DNA of 49,137 nucleotides from Pseudomonadota bacterium. GTDB taxonomy: Bacteria > Pseudomonadota > Gammaproteobacteria > Steroidobacterales > Steroidobacteraceae. The DNA lies in contig JANXUT010000007.1 of assembly GCA_025356075.1 (NCBI GenBank), positions 1-49,137 on the forward strand, read 5' to 3'. Shown in pieces: positions 35,532-44,318 of this stretch. Position numbers and translations under genes: made by a program. Within the stretch, counting starts at the first letter, position 1. Every line of letters starts with the position of its first letter. Below the pieces are notes generated by a model. That model was not told the DNA's origin, ran no database searches, and was given only the letters and a program-made list of their open reading frames with translations.

Positions 35532-37330
35532 TTACGCTTGGGCCCGCACGCCTCGACCGCGGACTCCACGAGGCGTGCGCTGTCGCCGTAGAATGCCGCC
35601 GCACGTGTCGTTCGCAGGAATTCCGAGGCCACCGCCGAATCGGTTTTTCGCTCGCCGTCGCTTTTGGCGCGCGCCAGCGGCGCGAGCTTGCGTAGCGCGG
35701 CCCAGGCCGCGGTCGGTGCCACGCCAAACGACCGTTGCGGATCCTGGACCCGCCTGACGTCCATCCACAGGCTCGCCTGCAGGAGATCAAAGCCCAGGAG
35801 ATCGATCGTGACGTCGACTGCCTGCCGCGCCCGCTGCACCTTGAGGCGAGTCTGCGCTTGCAGGTCCTCGACCGTGCCGATGATCGCGCTGCCGGAGGGT
35901 GCCACCGGGTTCATCAGCGTCTGGATTTCCTGCTGCAGGTCGACGGGCGAGTAGCCGAAGTCATCGCCTTGCTCGACGTGCAGCACCGCCGGGGCCGAGA
36001 CGACCGTGAAGAAAGGATTGCGGAAGCGCTCGATCCTCAGTGTAACCGCGACATCCATGTTCGCGAGCGCGATCACAAAGCTCTCCAGCTGGTTCGCGAG
36101 TGGATACGGATCCCAGTTCGCATTCGAGACGATGTAGCCGTGCTGCCCGTGGCTGTGCGGGCCACCCTTCACGTAGTAGCGCATCAGCTGCGGAGTCGCC
36201 AGCTCCGGCGAATCCTCAGGCCCGAGCCCGGCGCCGATCGCTGGGTTGTGATCGGACGAATTGGCCTGGAACACGACCGCCTCGCGCAGCGCCCCCCACG
36301 CCTCCCACGTCGATGCCTGTCGCACCGACGAGGCCCTGAGGCTTTCCGGGTCCTGGATGATGCGCTTCGGGTCATCATCAAAGAGGTAGCTACCCTTGAT
36401 CGTCTCAAGGGTGCGTCGGGCGTGCCAGTTGAGGCAGCGCTCCGGCCGGTCGCGCTGCACGACGTAGCTGAGTGGCGTGACACTCGAGTTCATGCCGTTC
36501 AAGTCCATCGCGTATATGAGGTCCGCCCACTCAAGCGCGTGTTGCGCGTCGTAGACGAGGAGCGCCGCCTGGCCCGTGGCGTAGGCGTTGCTGCTTGTGA
36601 GAGCGTTGTCGTCCGCGCCCGTGGGCTTCAGAGGCGCGAGGCCGGCGCGACGCAGCGCCTGCGCAGCCGGCAGTCGCACGCCTTCGAAGTAGGCGTCCCC
36701 GGTACCGACCATCGTCGCGCCGATCGCACCGAGCTGTGCGAGATCGCCCTCCCCGACTGTGCCGCGCGAGGCAACGACCGGCGTGACCCGGTGATTGAGG
36801 AGGTCGACTAGCATCTGCGACAGTTGCGGGCTCGGCGCATTGAATGCCATCGCGTTCGCGCGCACGACCATCATCGCTCGTACCACGTCTTCCGCCCCGA
36901 CCTCGGGCCCAAGGCCACCCGCGGGACCTTCACGGAATCGCTGGAGCTGCGTGCGCTCGATGAGCTCGCGGTTCTTTGGCGACAACGGGTCGCCCTCGAA
37001 CATTGCCGTCTCGCGCTGGTCGCCGACGCCGCGGTTGAACCAGTAGACGGCGATGCCCTCCGTCGCGGCCTCGAGCATGAGGCCGAAGTTTTCCGCCTGG
37101 CGCCGCCGGACCTCGGCACTCAATTCCACCTTGGCGCCGAATCGCGCGGCGCTGACGATGTCATCGATCGAGAGGTCGCGACCCGTCAGGATGACCGTCT
37201 GATTGGCGAGCCTGGGCTCGATCGGAGAGTAGGCAGGTGCCGCGCTCGCAGGTGCGAGAGCCGCAGTTGCCAACCCGAGGCAGTACACGAGCAGCCAGAT
37301 TCTCGACACGCCGCGAAGTGGAACGTTCAT
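35528..37330 (-). CDS. secreted aromatic-ammonia-lyase homologue lacking the MIO triad
   Basis: A 600-residue member of the histidine/phenylalanine ammonia-lyase superfamily. An N-terminal signal peptide (MNVPLRGVSRIWLLVYCLGL then ...APASA, 1-30) is unusual for these normally cytoplasmic enzymes. The catalytic Tyr region is kept (VYWFNRGVG, Tyr96, matching YGVNTGFG). At the cofactor site, where active lyases read GSVG-ASG-DLAPL, this protein reads GTVG-EGDLAQL (190-200). One residue is deleted and Ser is replaced by Glu194, so the self-cyclising Ala-Ser-Gly cannot form. NSSDHNP later matches the family's NDNP-type loop. It may be a non-lyase or a different enzyme. The ATG at 37330 follows AAGGTGA; the frame to 38065 overlaps the next gene. 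Confidence 0.8.
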   Translation of the reverse strand: MNVPLRGVSRIWLLVYCLGLATAALAPASAAPAYSPIEPRLANQTVILTGRDLSIDDIVSAARFGAKVELSAEVRRRQAENFGLMLEAATEGIAVYWFNRGVGDQRETAMFEGDPLSPKNRELIERTQLQRFREGPAGGLGPEVGAEDVVRAMMVVRANAMAFNAPSPQLSQMLVDLLNHRVTPVVASRGTVGEGDLAQLGAIGATMVGTGDAYFEGVRLPAAQALRRAGLAPLKPTGADDNALTSSNAYATGQAALLVYDAQHALEWADLIYAMDLNGMNSSVTPLSYVVQRDRPERCLNWHARRTLETIKGSYLFDDDPKRIIQDPESLRASSVRQASTWEAWGALREAVVFQANSSDHNPAIGAGLGPEDSPELATPQLMRYYVKGGPHSHGQHGYIVSNANWDPYPLANQLESFVIALANMDVAVTLRIERFRNPFFTVVSAPAVLHVEQGDDFGYSPVDLQQEIQTLMNPVAPSGSAIIGTVEDLQAQTRLKVQRARQAVDVTIDLLGFDLLQASLWMDVRRVQDPQRSFGVAPTAAWAALRKLAPLARAKSDGERKTDSAVASEFLRTTRAAAFYGDSARLVESAVEACGPKRN

Positions 37331-37455
37331 CGGGTCACCTTGTGTGGACTCGTTACCCGAGCTCCGCCCATTGTAGGCGCGCCGTCCGGCTTCGGAAATG
37401 TCGAGGAGCGCGCCCTTCCAAACCGACCCGGGCGCGATGCCGGTTAACTCAGTAC

Positions 37456-39882
37456 TCAGCTTCGAAGCCGCAGGTTGTCCGGGTCGTAGAGGGGCTCGCG
37501 CCCGACGACGGCGCGACGGCGGGTGCCGAGGATCTCGATCTCGAGCGCCGTGCCCGGTACCGCGAGGTCCGTGTGCACGTAGGCGAGCGCGATGCTCTTC
37601 CCGATCCGGTAGCCGAAGCCGCCCGACGTGACGAGGCCGACAGCCACCGATCCCTGGTAGACGATCGAGACTGCGGCCGCATCGGCATCGGTGGCCTCGA
37701 CGACGAGCGGCACGAACCGCTCCTTGGGTCCCGCCGCCGCCTCGCGCTGCAGCGCCGCCTGGCCGATGAAGCCCGCGGGCTTCCCAAGCTTCACGAAGCG
37801 ATCGAGCGATGCCATCAGCGGCGTGTATTCGGTCGTCAGGTCGCCCTTCCATGCGCGATAGCACTTCTCGAGCCTCAAGCTGTCCATCGCATAGAGGCCG
37901 TAGTCGTGGATTCCTAGGCTTTCGCCGGCCTCCCAGAGGAGATCGTAGATCGACTGGACGTGCTCGACCGGCACGTGCAGTTCCCAGCCAAGCTCGCCGA
38001 CGTAGTTGACCCGAAGCGCAATCGCGCGCGTATAGCCGATCTCGATGGTGCGCACGGCGAGCCACGGGAACGCCTCGTTGTCGAGGCGTGCCGGGGTGAG
38101 CCGCGCCAGCAGCTCGCGCGAGCGCGGGCCCACGACGATCAGCGTGCCGAACTCGGCCGAGCGGTTGTCGATCCTGACCGCCGATCCGGCTGCCGGCAGG
38201 TGGTCGCGCAGCCAGTGCTCATCGTGGCGCTCGCCGGCCGCGGCACTGATGAGCCAGTAGCGATCGGAGCCCAGGTTCGTGATCGTCATCTCCGTGACGA
38301 TTCCGCCGCTCGGCGCGCAGAAGTAGTTGAGGGCCGTGCGGCCCGGTCGCGGGATCGAGCCCGTGACCATGTGGTCGAGCCACGGCGCCGCCTCGCTGCC
38401 CGTGAGCTCGAACTTCGTGAAGCCCGGCAGGTCGAGCACCGCGACGCGCTCGGCGACGGCGCGGCACTCGCGCGCGACGGCCGCGTGCCAGGCCGGGCGA
38501 CGGAACGAGAGCGCCGGGACGAGGGGATCCGCCGGCTCCGGAAAATAGACCGCGCGCTCCCAGCCGCCGCGAGCGCCAAATTTCGCGCCCTTGTCCTTGA
38601 GCCGCTGGTACGCCGGGGACGTCTTCGCGGGGCGGCCCGCGGCGCGCTCCTCGGCCGGGAAGCCGATGCCGTACTCGTACTGGTACGTCTCGACGGCCTT
38701 CGCATGCGTGAAGCGGTGATTCGCGTAGGCGAGGTAGCGGCGCGAGTCGAGCGGCCACATGTCCCATTCCGGTTGGCCGTCGGCCACCCACTCGGCGATC
38801 GTCTTGCCCGCCCCGCCCGCCTGCACGATGCCGAAGGTGAACGCGCAGCAGTGGAAGAATCCCGGGAGCCCGGGAGCCGGACCAATGAGCGGGTTGCCGT
38901 CCGGGGCGTAGGGAATGGGCCCGTTGATCACGGTCTTGACGCCGACCGACCCCAGGATCGGTACGCGCGCGCAGGCGGCCTCGATGTAGGACTCGAGCCG
39001 GCCGACGTCATCATCGAACAACTGGTTCGCGAACTCCGCCGGAACGCCGTCGAGCCAGTGCGGCGTCGCCTGCCACTCGTAGGGCCCGAGCAGCAGCCCC
39101 TGCCGCTCCTGCCGGAGGTAGTAGCTCACGTCGGGATCCCGGATCAGCGGCAGGCGCAGCGCACCGCGCGCGACGAGTTCCGGGATGTCCTCCGTGACGA
39201 GGTACTGGTGCGAGAGCGTCACGATCGGCAGGTACTCGCCGACCATCGCGGCGATCTCGCCGCCGCGGTAGCCGGCGGCGTTGATGACGCTGGCCGCGCG
39301 AATAGCACCCCGGTCGGTCGTGATGAGCCATTCGCCCGAGGGCGTGCGCTCGATCGCGGTGACCTTGGTGTTCCGGTTGATCTCCGCTCCCCGGTCGCGC
39401 GCGCCCTTGGCGAGCGCCTGCGTCAGCTGCGCCGGGTCGATGTCGCCGTCGTACGGGTCGTAGAGTCCGGCCAGCAGCCCGTCGGTCGTGAGGAACGGGT
39501 GGCGCGATGCGATCTCGGCGGGGCCGAGCATCTCGAACTCGATACCCTGCGCGTGCGCCTGCGAGACGACGTGGCGAAACTCATCGACCCGCTCGGGTGA
39601 ATGCGCGAGGCGGATGCTGCCGGTGATGTGATAGTTGATGTCGTAGCCGACCCGCTCGGCCAGCGATGCGTAGAGACGGGTGCTGTGGCGCTGCAGCTTG
39701 ATCAGGTTCCACGAGGTCGAGAAGTTCGGGCAGTTCCCCGCCGCGTGCCACGTGGAGCCCGCCGTCAGCTCATCGCGCTCGAGCAGTACGCAGTCGCGCA
39801 CACCGAGTTCCGTCAGGTGATAGAGCGCGCTGCAGCCGACCGCCCCGCCACCGATCACCACCACCTGCGCATGCGTCTTCAT
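37456..39882 (-). CDS. FAD-GcvT demethylase, dimethylglycine/sarcosine dehydrogenase family (1)
   Basis: An 808-residue fusion. The N-terminal FAD oxidoreductase has VVVIGGGAVGCSAL (7-20) and AGSTWHAAG, where His46 matches the residue that binds FAD covalently in dimethylglycine dehydrogenase. The C-terminal half (from about 440) is a T-protein-like folate domain with VNYVGELGWELHVPVEH and LRLEKCYRAWKGDL. Such enzymes oxidise an N-methyl group and pass the carbon to tetrahydrofolate as methylene-THF. Substrates of relatives include dimethylglycine, sarcosine and other N-methyl amino acids; this one cannot be told from sequence. It is followed by the lyase homologue and preceded by a second enzyme of the same build. 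Confidence 0.87.
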   Translation of the reverse strand: MKTHAQVVVIGGGAVGCSALYHLTELGVRDCVLLERDELTAGSTWHAAGNCPNFSTSWNLIKLQRHSTRLYASLAERVGYDINYHITGSIRLAHSPERVDEFRHVVSQAHAQGIEFEMLGPAEIASRHPFLTTDGLLAGLYDPYDGDIDPAQLTQALAKGARDRGAEINRNTKVTAIERTPSGEWLITTDRGAIRAASVINAAGYRGGEIAAMVGEYLPIVTLSHQYLVTEDIPELVARGALRLPLIRDPDVSYYLRQERQGLLLGPYEWQATPHWLDGVPAEFANQLFDDDVGRLESYIEAACARVPILGSVGVKTVINGPIPYAPDGNPLIGPAPGLPGFFHCCAFTFGIVQAGGAGKTIAEWVADGQPEWDMWPLDSRRYLAYANHRFTHAKAVETYQYEYGIGFPAEERAAGRPAKTSPAYQRLKDKGAKFGARGGWERAVYFPEPADPLVPALSFRRPAWHAAVARECRAVAERVAVLDLPGFTKFELTGSEAAPWLDHMVTGSIPRPGRTALNYFCAPSGGIVTEMTITNLGSDRYWLISAAAGERHDEHWLRDHLPAAGSAVRIDNRSAEFGTLIVVGPRSRELLARLTPARLDNEAFPWLAVRTIEIGYTRAIALRVNYVGELGWELHVPVEHVQSIYDLLWEAGESLGIHDYGLYAMDSLRLEKCYRAWKGDLTTEYTPLMASLDRFVKLGKPAGFIGQAALQREAAAGPKERFVPLVVEATDADAAAVSIVYQGSVAVGLVTSGGFGYRIGKSIALAYVHTDLAVPGTALEIEILGTRRRAVVGREPLYDPDNLRLRS

Positions 39883-39942
39883 GGCGTTCCTAACTCCACT
39901 CGAGTGTCGCCGCCGGCGCGAAAGAGGCGCGCGGTCTACGAC

Positions 39943-42402
39943 TCAGCATTTGATCCGTTCATTCTTCGGGTCGTACCAGGGCGCGAGCTGCACGTGCGCC
40001 GCGTGGCGCTCGCAGGCGACCTCGACCTCCCACGTTCCCGATTCGAGCCATTCGCGCGTGACGCCGCCGCTAGCGTGCGCATAGGCGAGGCCGAGCGACT
40101 TGCCGAGCCTGTGCCCCCACGCGCCCGACTTGATCGAGCCGACGATAACGCCGTCCCGGAGGAGCGGCTCCTCGTGGTAAAGGAGCGGCGCGGTGGCCGA
40201 ATCATTCGCGACCATCACCTGCACGAGGCGCTTCGGCAGCACGCCCTTGGCGCGCTGCGCGAGGAGCGGGTCGCGGCCGATGAAGCCGTCGGTCTTTTGC
40301 CAATCGACGGTGAAGCCAAGTCCCGCTTCGAGCGGCGTGTCCTCGTCGGCGATGTCGTGGCTCCAGTGCCGGTAGCCCTTCTCGACCCGGCATGCTGCCA
40401 TCGCGTGGTAGCCAGCGTGCCTGAGGCCGAACGGCGCGCCCGCCTCGAGCAGCCGCTCGTACACCTCGCCGCAGAATTCGGCCGACAGGTAGAGCTCCCA
40501 GCCGAGCTCCCCGACGTAGGTGATCCGGCTCGCGCGCACACGCGCGTAGCCGATGTCGATCTCGCGCGAGTACCCGAACGGATGGGCGGCATTCGAAAGG
40601 TCGGCGCCCGAGAGCTGCTCGAGGAGCGCGCGGCTCAGTGGCCCCATGACGCCAAGCATCGAGATGCCGGCGGTCACATCCGTCACCGTGCAGTGCGCGC
40701 CCTCAACGGTGGCGACCTGTCGCTTGAGCCACGCAAGATCACGCGTCTGGCAGATCGCGGACGTCACGACCATGAATTCCTGCGCGCCGATCCGCGTGAT
40801 CGTCAGGTCGGCCTCGATCCCGCCGCGCTCGTTCAGCCACTGCGTGTAGACGATCCTGTCGAGCGGCACGTCGACGTTGGCGGTCGACATGCGGTTCAGG
40901 ATCCGGCACGCATCGGCGCCCTGCACCAGGAATTTGGCGAAGCTCGTCTGGTCGAAGAGCGCCACCGCATCGCGCACCGCCAGGCACTCCTCGCGGCAGG
41001 CCTCGAACCAGTTCTGCCGGCCGTAGGAATATTCGTAGGCCGGGGCGGAACCGGGCCGCCCGTACCACATCGGCCGCTCCCACCCCGCGGTCTCACCCAT
41101 GCAGGCGCCAGCGGCGATGAGGCGGTCGTGCAGTGGGCTGCGACGGGCTCCGCGCGCCGTCGTGTACTGGTAGTACGGCCAATGCATCGCATAGAGGAGG
41201 CCGAGTGTCTCGACGGTACGGTCGCGCAGGTAGCGGCGGTTGGACTGGAACGGCATCACCCGCCGGATATCGACGTCGCAGAGGTCAACCGGCGGCTTGC
41301 GATCGAGGATCCACTGCGCCACGACCTTGCCTGCGCCGCCGCTCGCGGCGATGCCGACGGAATTGAAGCCGCTCGCGACAAAAAGGTCCCGCACTTCCGG
41401 CGTCTCGCCGATGTAGTAGCGGTCATCGGGCGTGAAGCTCTCGGGGCCATTGAAGAAGAGCTGGATGCCTGCGTCCGCTAGCGCCGGCACGCGCCGGGTC
41501 GCATCGGCAAGGATCGGCTCGAAATGATCGTAGTCGGCCGGCAGCGTGTCGAAGCAGAAATCCTCGGGGATCCCGGCCATGCCCCAGGGCTTGGCGACCG
41601 GCTCGAAGCAGCCCATCAGGAGCTTGCCGGCATCCTCCTTGTAGTAGGCGCACTCATCCTGCACGCGCAGCACCGGCAGGTTTGGCGGCAGCCCCGCGAT
41701 GGGCTCGGTGACGATGTAGAAGTGCTCGGCGGCGTGCAGCGGCACGGCAACGCCCGCAGCGGCACCGAGCGCGTGCGACCACATGCCGGCGGCGAGCACG
41801 ACGGTATCCGCCGCGATGAAACCCTCGGCGGTGTCGACTCCGGTCGCCCGTCCGCGCTCGAGGCGGATCGAGGTGACCTTGGTGTTCTCGAAGATGCGCG
41901 CGCCGCGCATCTTCGCGCCCTTCGCGAGCGCGTTCGCGGTGTCGATCGGATTGGTCTGGCCGTCCTTCGACAGGAACACGCCGCCGACGATGTCATCGAC
42001 GCGCAGGAGCGGCCAGCGCTCCTTGATCTCACCCGGTGTCAGCACGTTGATGTCGAGCCCGAAGGTCTTGCCCATCGAGGCGCCGCGCTTCAGCTCCTCG
42101 AAGCGGGCGTGGGTCTTCGCGACGCTGACCGAGCCGTTCTGCTTGAACCCCGTCGCCTGGCCGGTCTCGGCCTCGAGCGAGCGGTAGAGCTCGGCGGTGT
42201 ACTTCGCGAGCTCGGTGAGGTTTCGGGTCGCCCGCAACTGCCCGACGAGGCCCGCCGCGTGCCAGGTGGTGCCGCAGGTCAGCTGGCGGCGTTCGAGGAG
42301 GATGACGTCGGTGACGCCAATCTTGGTCAGATGGTAGGCGATCGAGCAGCCGGCAATGCCGCCGCCCACGATCACCACGCTCGTCCGGCTCGGAAGTGCC
42401 AT
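39943..42402 (-). CDS. FAD-GcvT demethylase, dimethylglycine/sarcosine dehydrogenase family (2)
   Basis: An 819-residue enzyme with the same two-part design: VVIVGGGIAGCSIAYHL (9-25), covalent-FAD motif CGTTWHAAG with His48, then a GcvT domain with ITYVGELGWELYLSAEF and CRVEKGYRHWSHDI near the end. It is closer in style to mitochondrial-type dimethylglycine and sarcosine dehydrogenases (ELTxGTTWHAAGL). It differs clearly from the neighbouring 808-residue protein, so the two likely act on different or successive substrates and are not a fresh duplication. The XRE-cupin regulator lies 39 bases upstream in the same direction. Confidence 0.88.
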   Translation of the reverse strand: MALPSRTSVVIVGGGIAGCSIAYHLTKIGVTDVILLERRQLTCGTTWHAAGLVGQLRATRNLTELAKYTAELYRSLEAETGQATGFKQNGSVSVAKTHARFEELKRGASMGKTFGLDINVLTPGEIKERWPLLRVDDIVGGVFLSKDGQTNPIDTANALAKGAKMRGARIFENTKVTSIRLERGRATGVDTAEGFIAADTVVLAAGMWSHALGAAAGVAVPLHAAEHFYIVTEPIAGLPPNLPVLRVQDECAYYKEDAGKLLMGCFEPVAKPWGMAGIPEDFCFDTLPADYDHFEPILADATRRVPALADAGIQLFFNGPESFTPDDRYYIGETPEVRDLFVASGFNSVGIAASGGAGKVVAQWILDRKPPVDLCDVDIRRVMPFQSNRRYLRDRTVETLGLLYAMHWPYYQYTTARGARRSPLHDRLIAAGACMGETAGWERPMWYGRPGSAPAYEYSYGRQNWFEACREECLAVRDAVALFDQTSFAKFLVQGADACRILNRMSTANVDVPLDRIVYTQWLNERGGIEADLTITRIGAQEFMVVTSAICQTRDLAWLKRQVATVEGAHCTVTDVTAGISMLGVMGPLSRALLEQLSGADLSNAAHPFGYSREIDIGYARVRASRITYVGELGWELYLSAEFCGEVYERLLEAGAPFGLRHAGYHAMAACRVEKGYRHWSHDIADEDTPLEAGLGFTVDWQKTDGFIGRDPLLAQRAKGVLPKRLVQVMVANDSATAPLLYHEEPLLRDGVIVGSIKSGAWGHRLGKSLGLAYAHASGGVTREWLESGTWEVEVACERHAAHVQLAPWYDPKNERIKC

Positions 42403-42441
42403 TCATCCGCCCCTTGTCAAAACCTGTCGACGCGCCGACCG

Positions 42442-43086
42442 TCAGTAGCGCGGCGGCGCGATCACCCACAGCGACACCGAAACCTCCGGCCCCGGATTCG
42501 CGGCGCTGAAGGGCTCGCCGCGACCGATCCGGAAACTATCGCCGGTCCGAAGCCGAAACGTCTGCTTGCCGACGTCGAGGTCGAGCTCGCCCGCGACGAC
42601 GAAGCCCGACTGCTCAGCCATGCGCGAGACCTGCTCATCCCCGCTCCGCGCGCCCGGCGCGAAGGTACTCAGGATGAGCTCGGCCTCGCCCGTCAGCGTC
42701 GGCGAGAGGAGTTCCTCCTCGATGCCCGTGCCCGGGAAGTTGAGCCGGCGCCGGTTCTCGCGACGGACCACGCGGCCGTGTTCGGCCGGGACCCTCGGGT
42801 CGTAGCCCTGGAAGAACCAGCCGATCTGCACATCGAGCGCATCGCTGATCGCCTTCAGCGTCGAAATGGACACTTCCGAGCGGCCGCGTTCGATCTGGCT
42901 CACGTAGCCGACCGATTTCCCGATCTCCTCGGCAAGCCGCGCGAGGCTCAAGCCTCGCGCGGCCCTGAGGTCGCGGATCTGGCCGCCGAGCGGGCTGAGC
43001 GGGAATACCTCCCTGGCGCGCGCACCGGCCGCGGCCGGGCGCACCGGTCGCCGGCGTCGAGTCTTCGAGTCGGCCTTTGGCCCCAC
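42442..43086 (-). CDS. XRE-family regulator with C-terminal cupin domain (second)
   Basis: A 214-residue regulator: basic N-terminal arm, XRE helix-turn-helix about 36-93 (GLSLARLAEEIGKSVGYVSQ...), and cupin domain about 140-212. It belongs to a different sub-branch from the regulator at 22559-23221. The GTG at 43086 has GGGGGCGAGG just upstream. It leads a minus-strand set with the two FAD-GcvT demethylases and is divergent from the quinone-oxidoreductase gene. Inverted copies of a 16-bp site lie in the gap between them, so autoregulation and control of both sides are likely. Confidence 0.85.
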   Translation of the reverse strand: MGPKADSKTRRRRPVRPAAAGARAREVFPLSPLGGQIRDLRAARGLSLARLAEEIGKSVGYVSQIERGRSEVSISTLKAISDALDVQIGWFFQGYDPRVPAEHGRVVRRENRRRLNFPGTGIEEELLSPTLTGEAELILSTFAPGARSGDEQVSRMAEQSGFVVAGELDLDVGKQTFRLRTGDSFRIGRGEPFSAANPGPEVSVSLWVIAPPRY

Positions 43087-43111
43087 GCCTCGCCCCCACC
43101 AACGTGTCCCG

Positions 43112-43165
43112 CAATGTTCACAAGTATATCCGATACCGTGTCAATTTTCATAAATATGAACATTG
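43112..43165. promoter_or_regulatory. paired inverted operator-like sites
   Basis: CAATGTTCA (43112-43120) and its exact reverse complement TGAACATTG (43157-43165) face each other. The match extends inward: plus-strand CAATGTTCACAAGTAT against minus-strand CAATGTTCATATTTAT, 13 of 16 identical. The right copy also contains TTCATA-AA-TATGAA (43147-43160). A TTGACA lies on the minus strand at 43144-43139. This AT-rich island in a GC-rich genome sits between the regulator and the divergent oxidoreductase. Confidence 0.6.
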
Positions 43166-43259
43166 TGCGGAGGCCCATCACAGCCGCCACGAGCGCCGCG
43201 GTCGCCTCGAACCAACCCCGCTCGGGTACGCTGCGAGCGGCCGAACGGGAGTGGCCGCG

Positions 43260-44318
43260 ATGATTCCAACGACGATGACGGCGGTTCTGCTCACCGGGCA
43301 CGGCGGCCTCGAGTGCCTCAGCATCCGCGACGACGTCCCGACGCCCGCGCCCGCGGCGGGCGAGGTCCTCATCCGCGTGGGCGCCGCCGGCCTCAATAAC
43401 ACCGATATCAACCTGCGCATCGGCTGGTACTCGAAGACGGCCGGCGCGGGCGCCCACGCCGCGGCGACGGACGCCGGCTGGACCGGTTCCGCACTCGAAT
43501 TCCCGCGGATCCAGGGCGCCGACGCCTGCGGCCGGGTTGTCGCCGTCGGCACTGCGATCGACCCGAAGCGCCTGGGTGAGCGGGTCCTCGTGAACCCCAT
43601 CCTCGCCCGCGCCGCTGGCGATCACGGTCCCGAGCCTCGTTACCTCGGCTCCGACTGCGATGGGGCGTTCGCCGAGTACCTGTGCGTTCCGGGGGCGAGC
43701 GCGATCCCGCTCGAGTGCGGCCTGACGGACGTGGAACTCGCCTCGTTTCCCTGCGCCTACACGGCCGCCGAGAACATGCTCTGTCGCGCCGATGTCGCGG
43801 CGACCGATACGGTACTCGTGACAGGGGCTTCCGGCGGCGTGGGCTCGGCAGCAGTGCAGCTCGCCCGCCGGCGCGGCGCGCGCGTGTACGCCCTCGCGGG
43901 CGCGGCGAAGGCCGCGGCGGTGCGCGCGCTCGGAGCCGAGCGCGTGCTCGGCCGCGATGCCGATCTCGTTGCCGAGCTTGGCCGCGAGTCCGTGAGCGTC
44001 GTCATCGATGTCGTCGGCGGGGCCGAGTTTCGCCGCCTGCTCGAACTCCTCGCGCGCGGCGGGCGCTACGCGGTGGCCGGCGCGATCGGCGGTGCCGAGG
44101 TCGCGCTCGACCTCAGGACGCTCTATCTCAAGGACCTCTCGCTCTTCGGCTGCACGATTCCCGCACCCGGCCTCTTCGAAGCGCTCGTCGGCTACATCGA
44201 GCGCGGCGAGATCAAACCCGTCGTGAGTGCAACCTACCCGCTGCGCGCGATCGCCACGGCACAGCAGGAATTCCTGTCGAAGGCGCACGTCGGCAAGATC
44301 GTGCTGGTTCCCGGCTAG
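43260..44318 (+). CDS. zinc-type alcohol dehydrogenase / quinone oxidoreductase
   Basis: A 352-residue medium-chain dehydrogenase/reductase of the quinone-oxidoreductase branch. GroES-like N-terminal half (GAAGLNNTDINLR) and Rossmann motif TGASGGVGSAAVQLA are clear. RYLGSDCDGAFAEYLCVP is typical of the class. The family reduces quinones, enones or aldehydes with NADPH. The structural-zinc cysteine cluster is absent. The ATG at 43260 follows GGGAGTGG; a second Met (43275) is possible. Divergence from the XRE-cupin regulator across the paired sites suggests co-regulation with the demethylases. Confidence 0.85.
   Translation: MIPTTMTAVLLTGHGGLECLSIRDDVPTPAPAAGEVLIRVGAAGLNNTDINLRIGWYSKTAGAGAHAAATDAGWTGSALEFPRIQGADACGRVVAVGTAIDPKRLGERVLVNPILARAAGDHGPEPRYLGSDCDGAFAEYLCVPGASAIPLECGLTDVELASFPCAYTAAENMLCRADVAATDTVLVTGASGGVGSAAVQLARRRGARVYALAGAAKAAAVRALGAERVLGRDADLVAELGRESVSVVIDVVGGAEFRRLLELLARGGRYAVAGAIGGAEVALDLRTLYLKDLSLFGCTIPAPGLFEALVGYIERGEIKPVVSATYPLRAIATAQQEFLSKAHVGKIVLVPG

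Noticed and set aside
37960-39600. 546-residue plus-strand open frame
   Set aside because: Same reason: mirror of the 808-residue demethylase, with no ribosome site or motif.
39601-41481. 626-residue plus-strand open frame opposite the FAD-GcvT genes
   Set aside because: Antisense shadow of two well-supported enzymes. It has no family motif and an Arg/Val/Asp-rich composition typical of GC-rich reverse frames.
41524-43263. 579-residue plus-strand open frame
   Set aside because: Overlaps the second demethylase and regulator in antisense. No recognisable domain.
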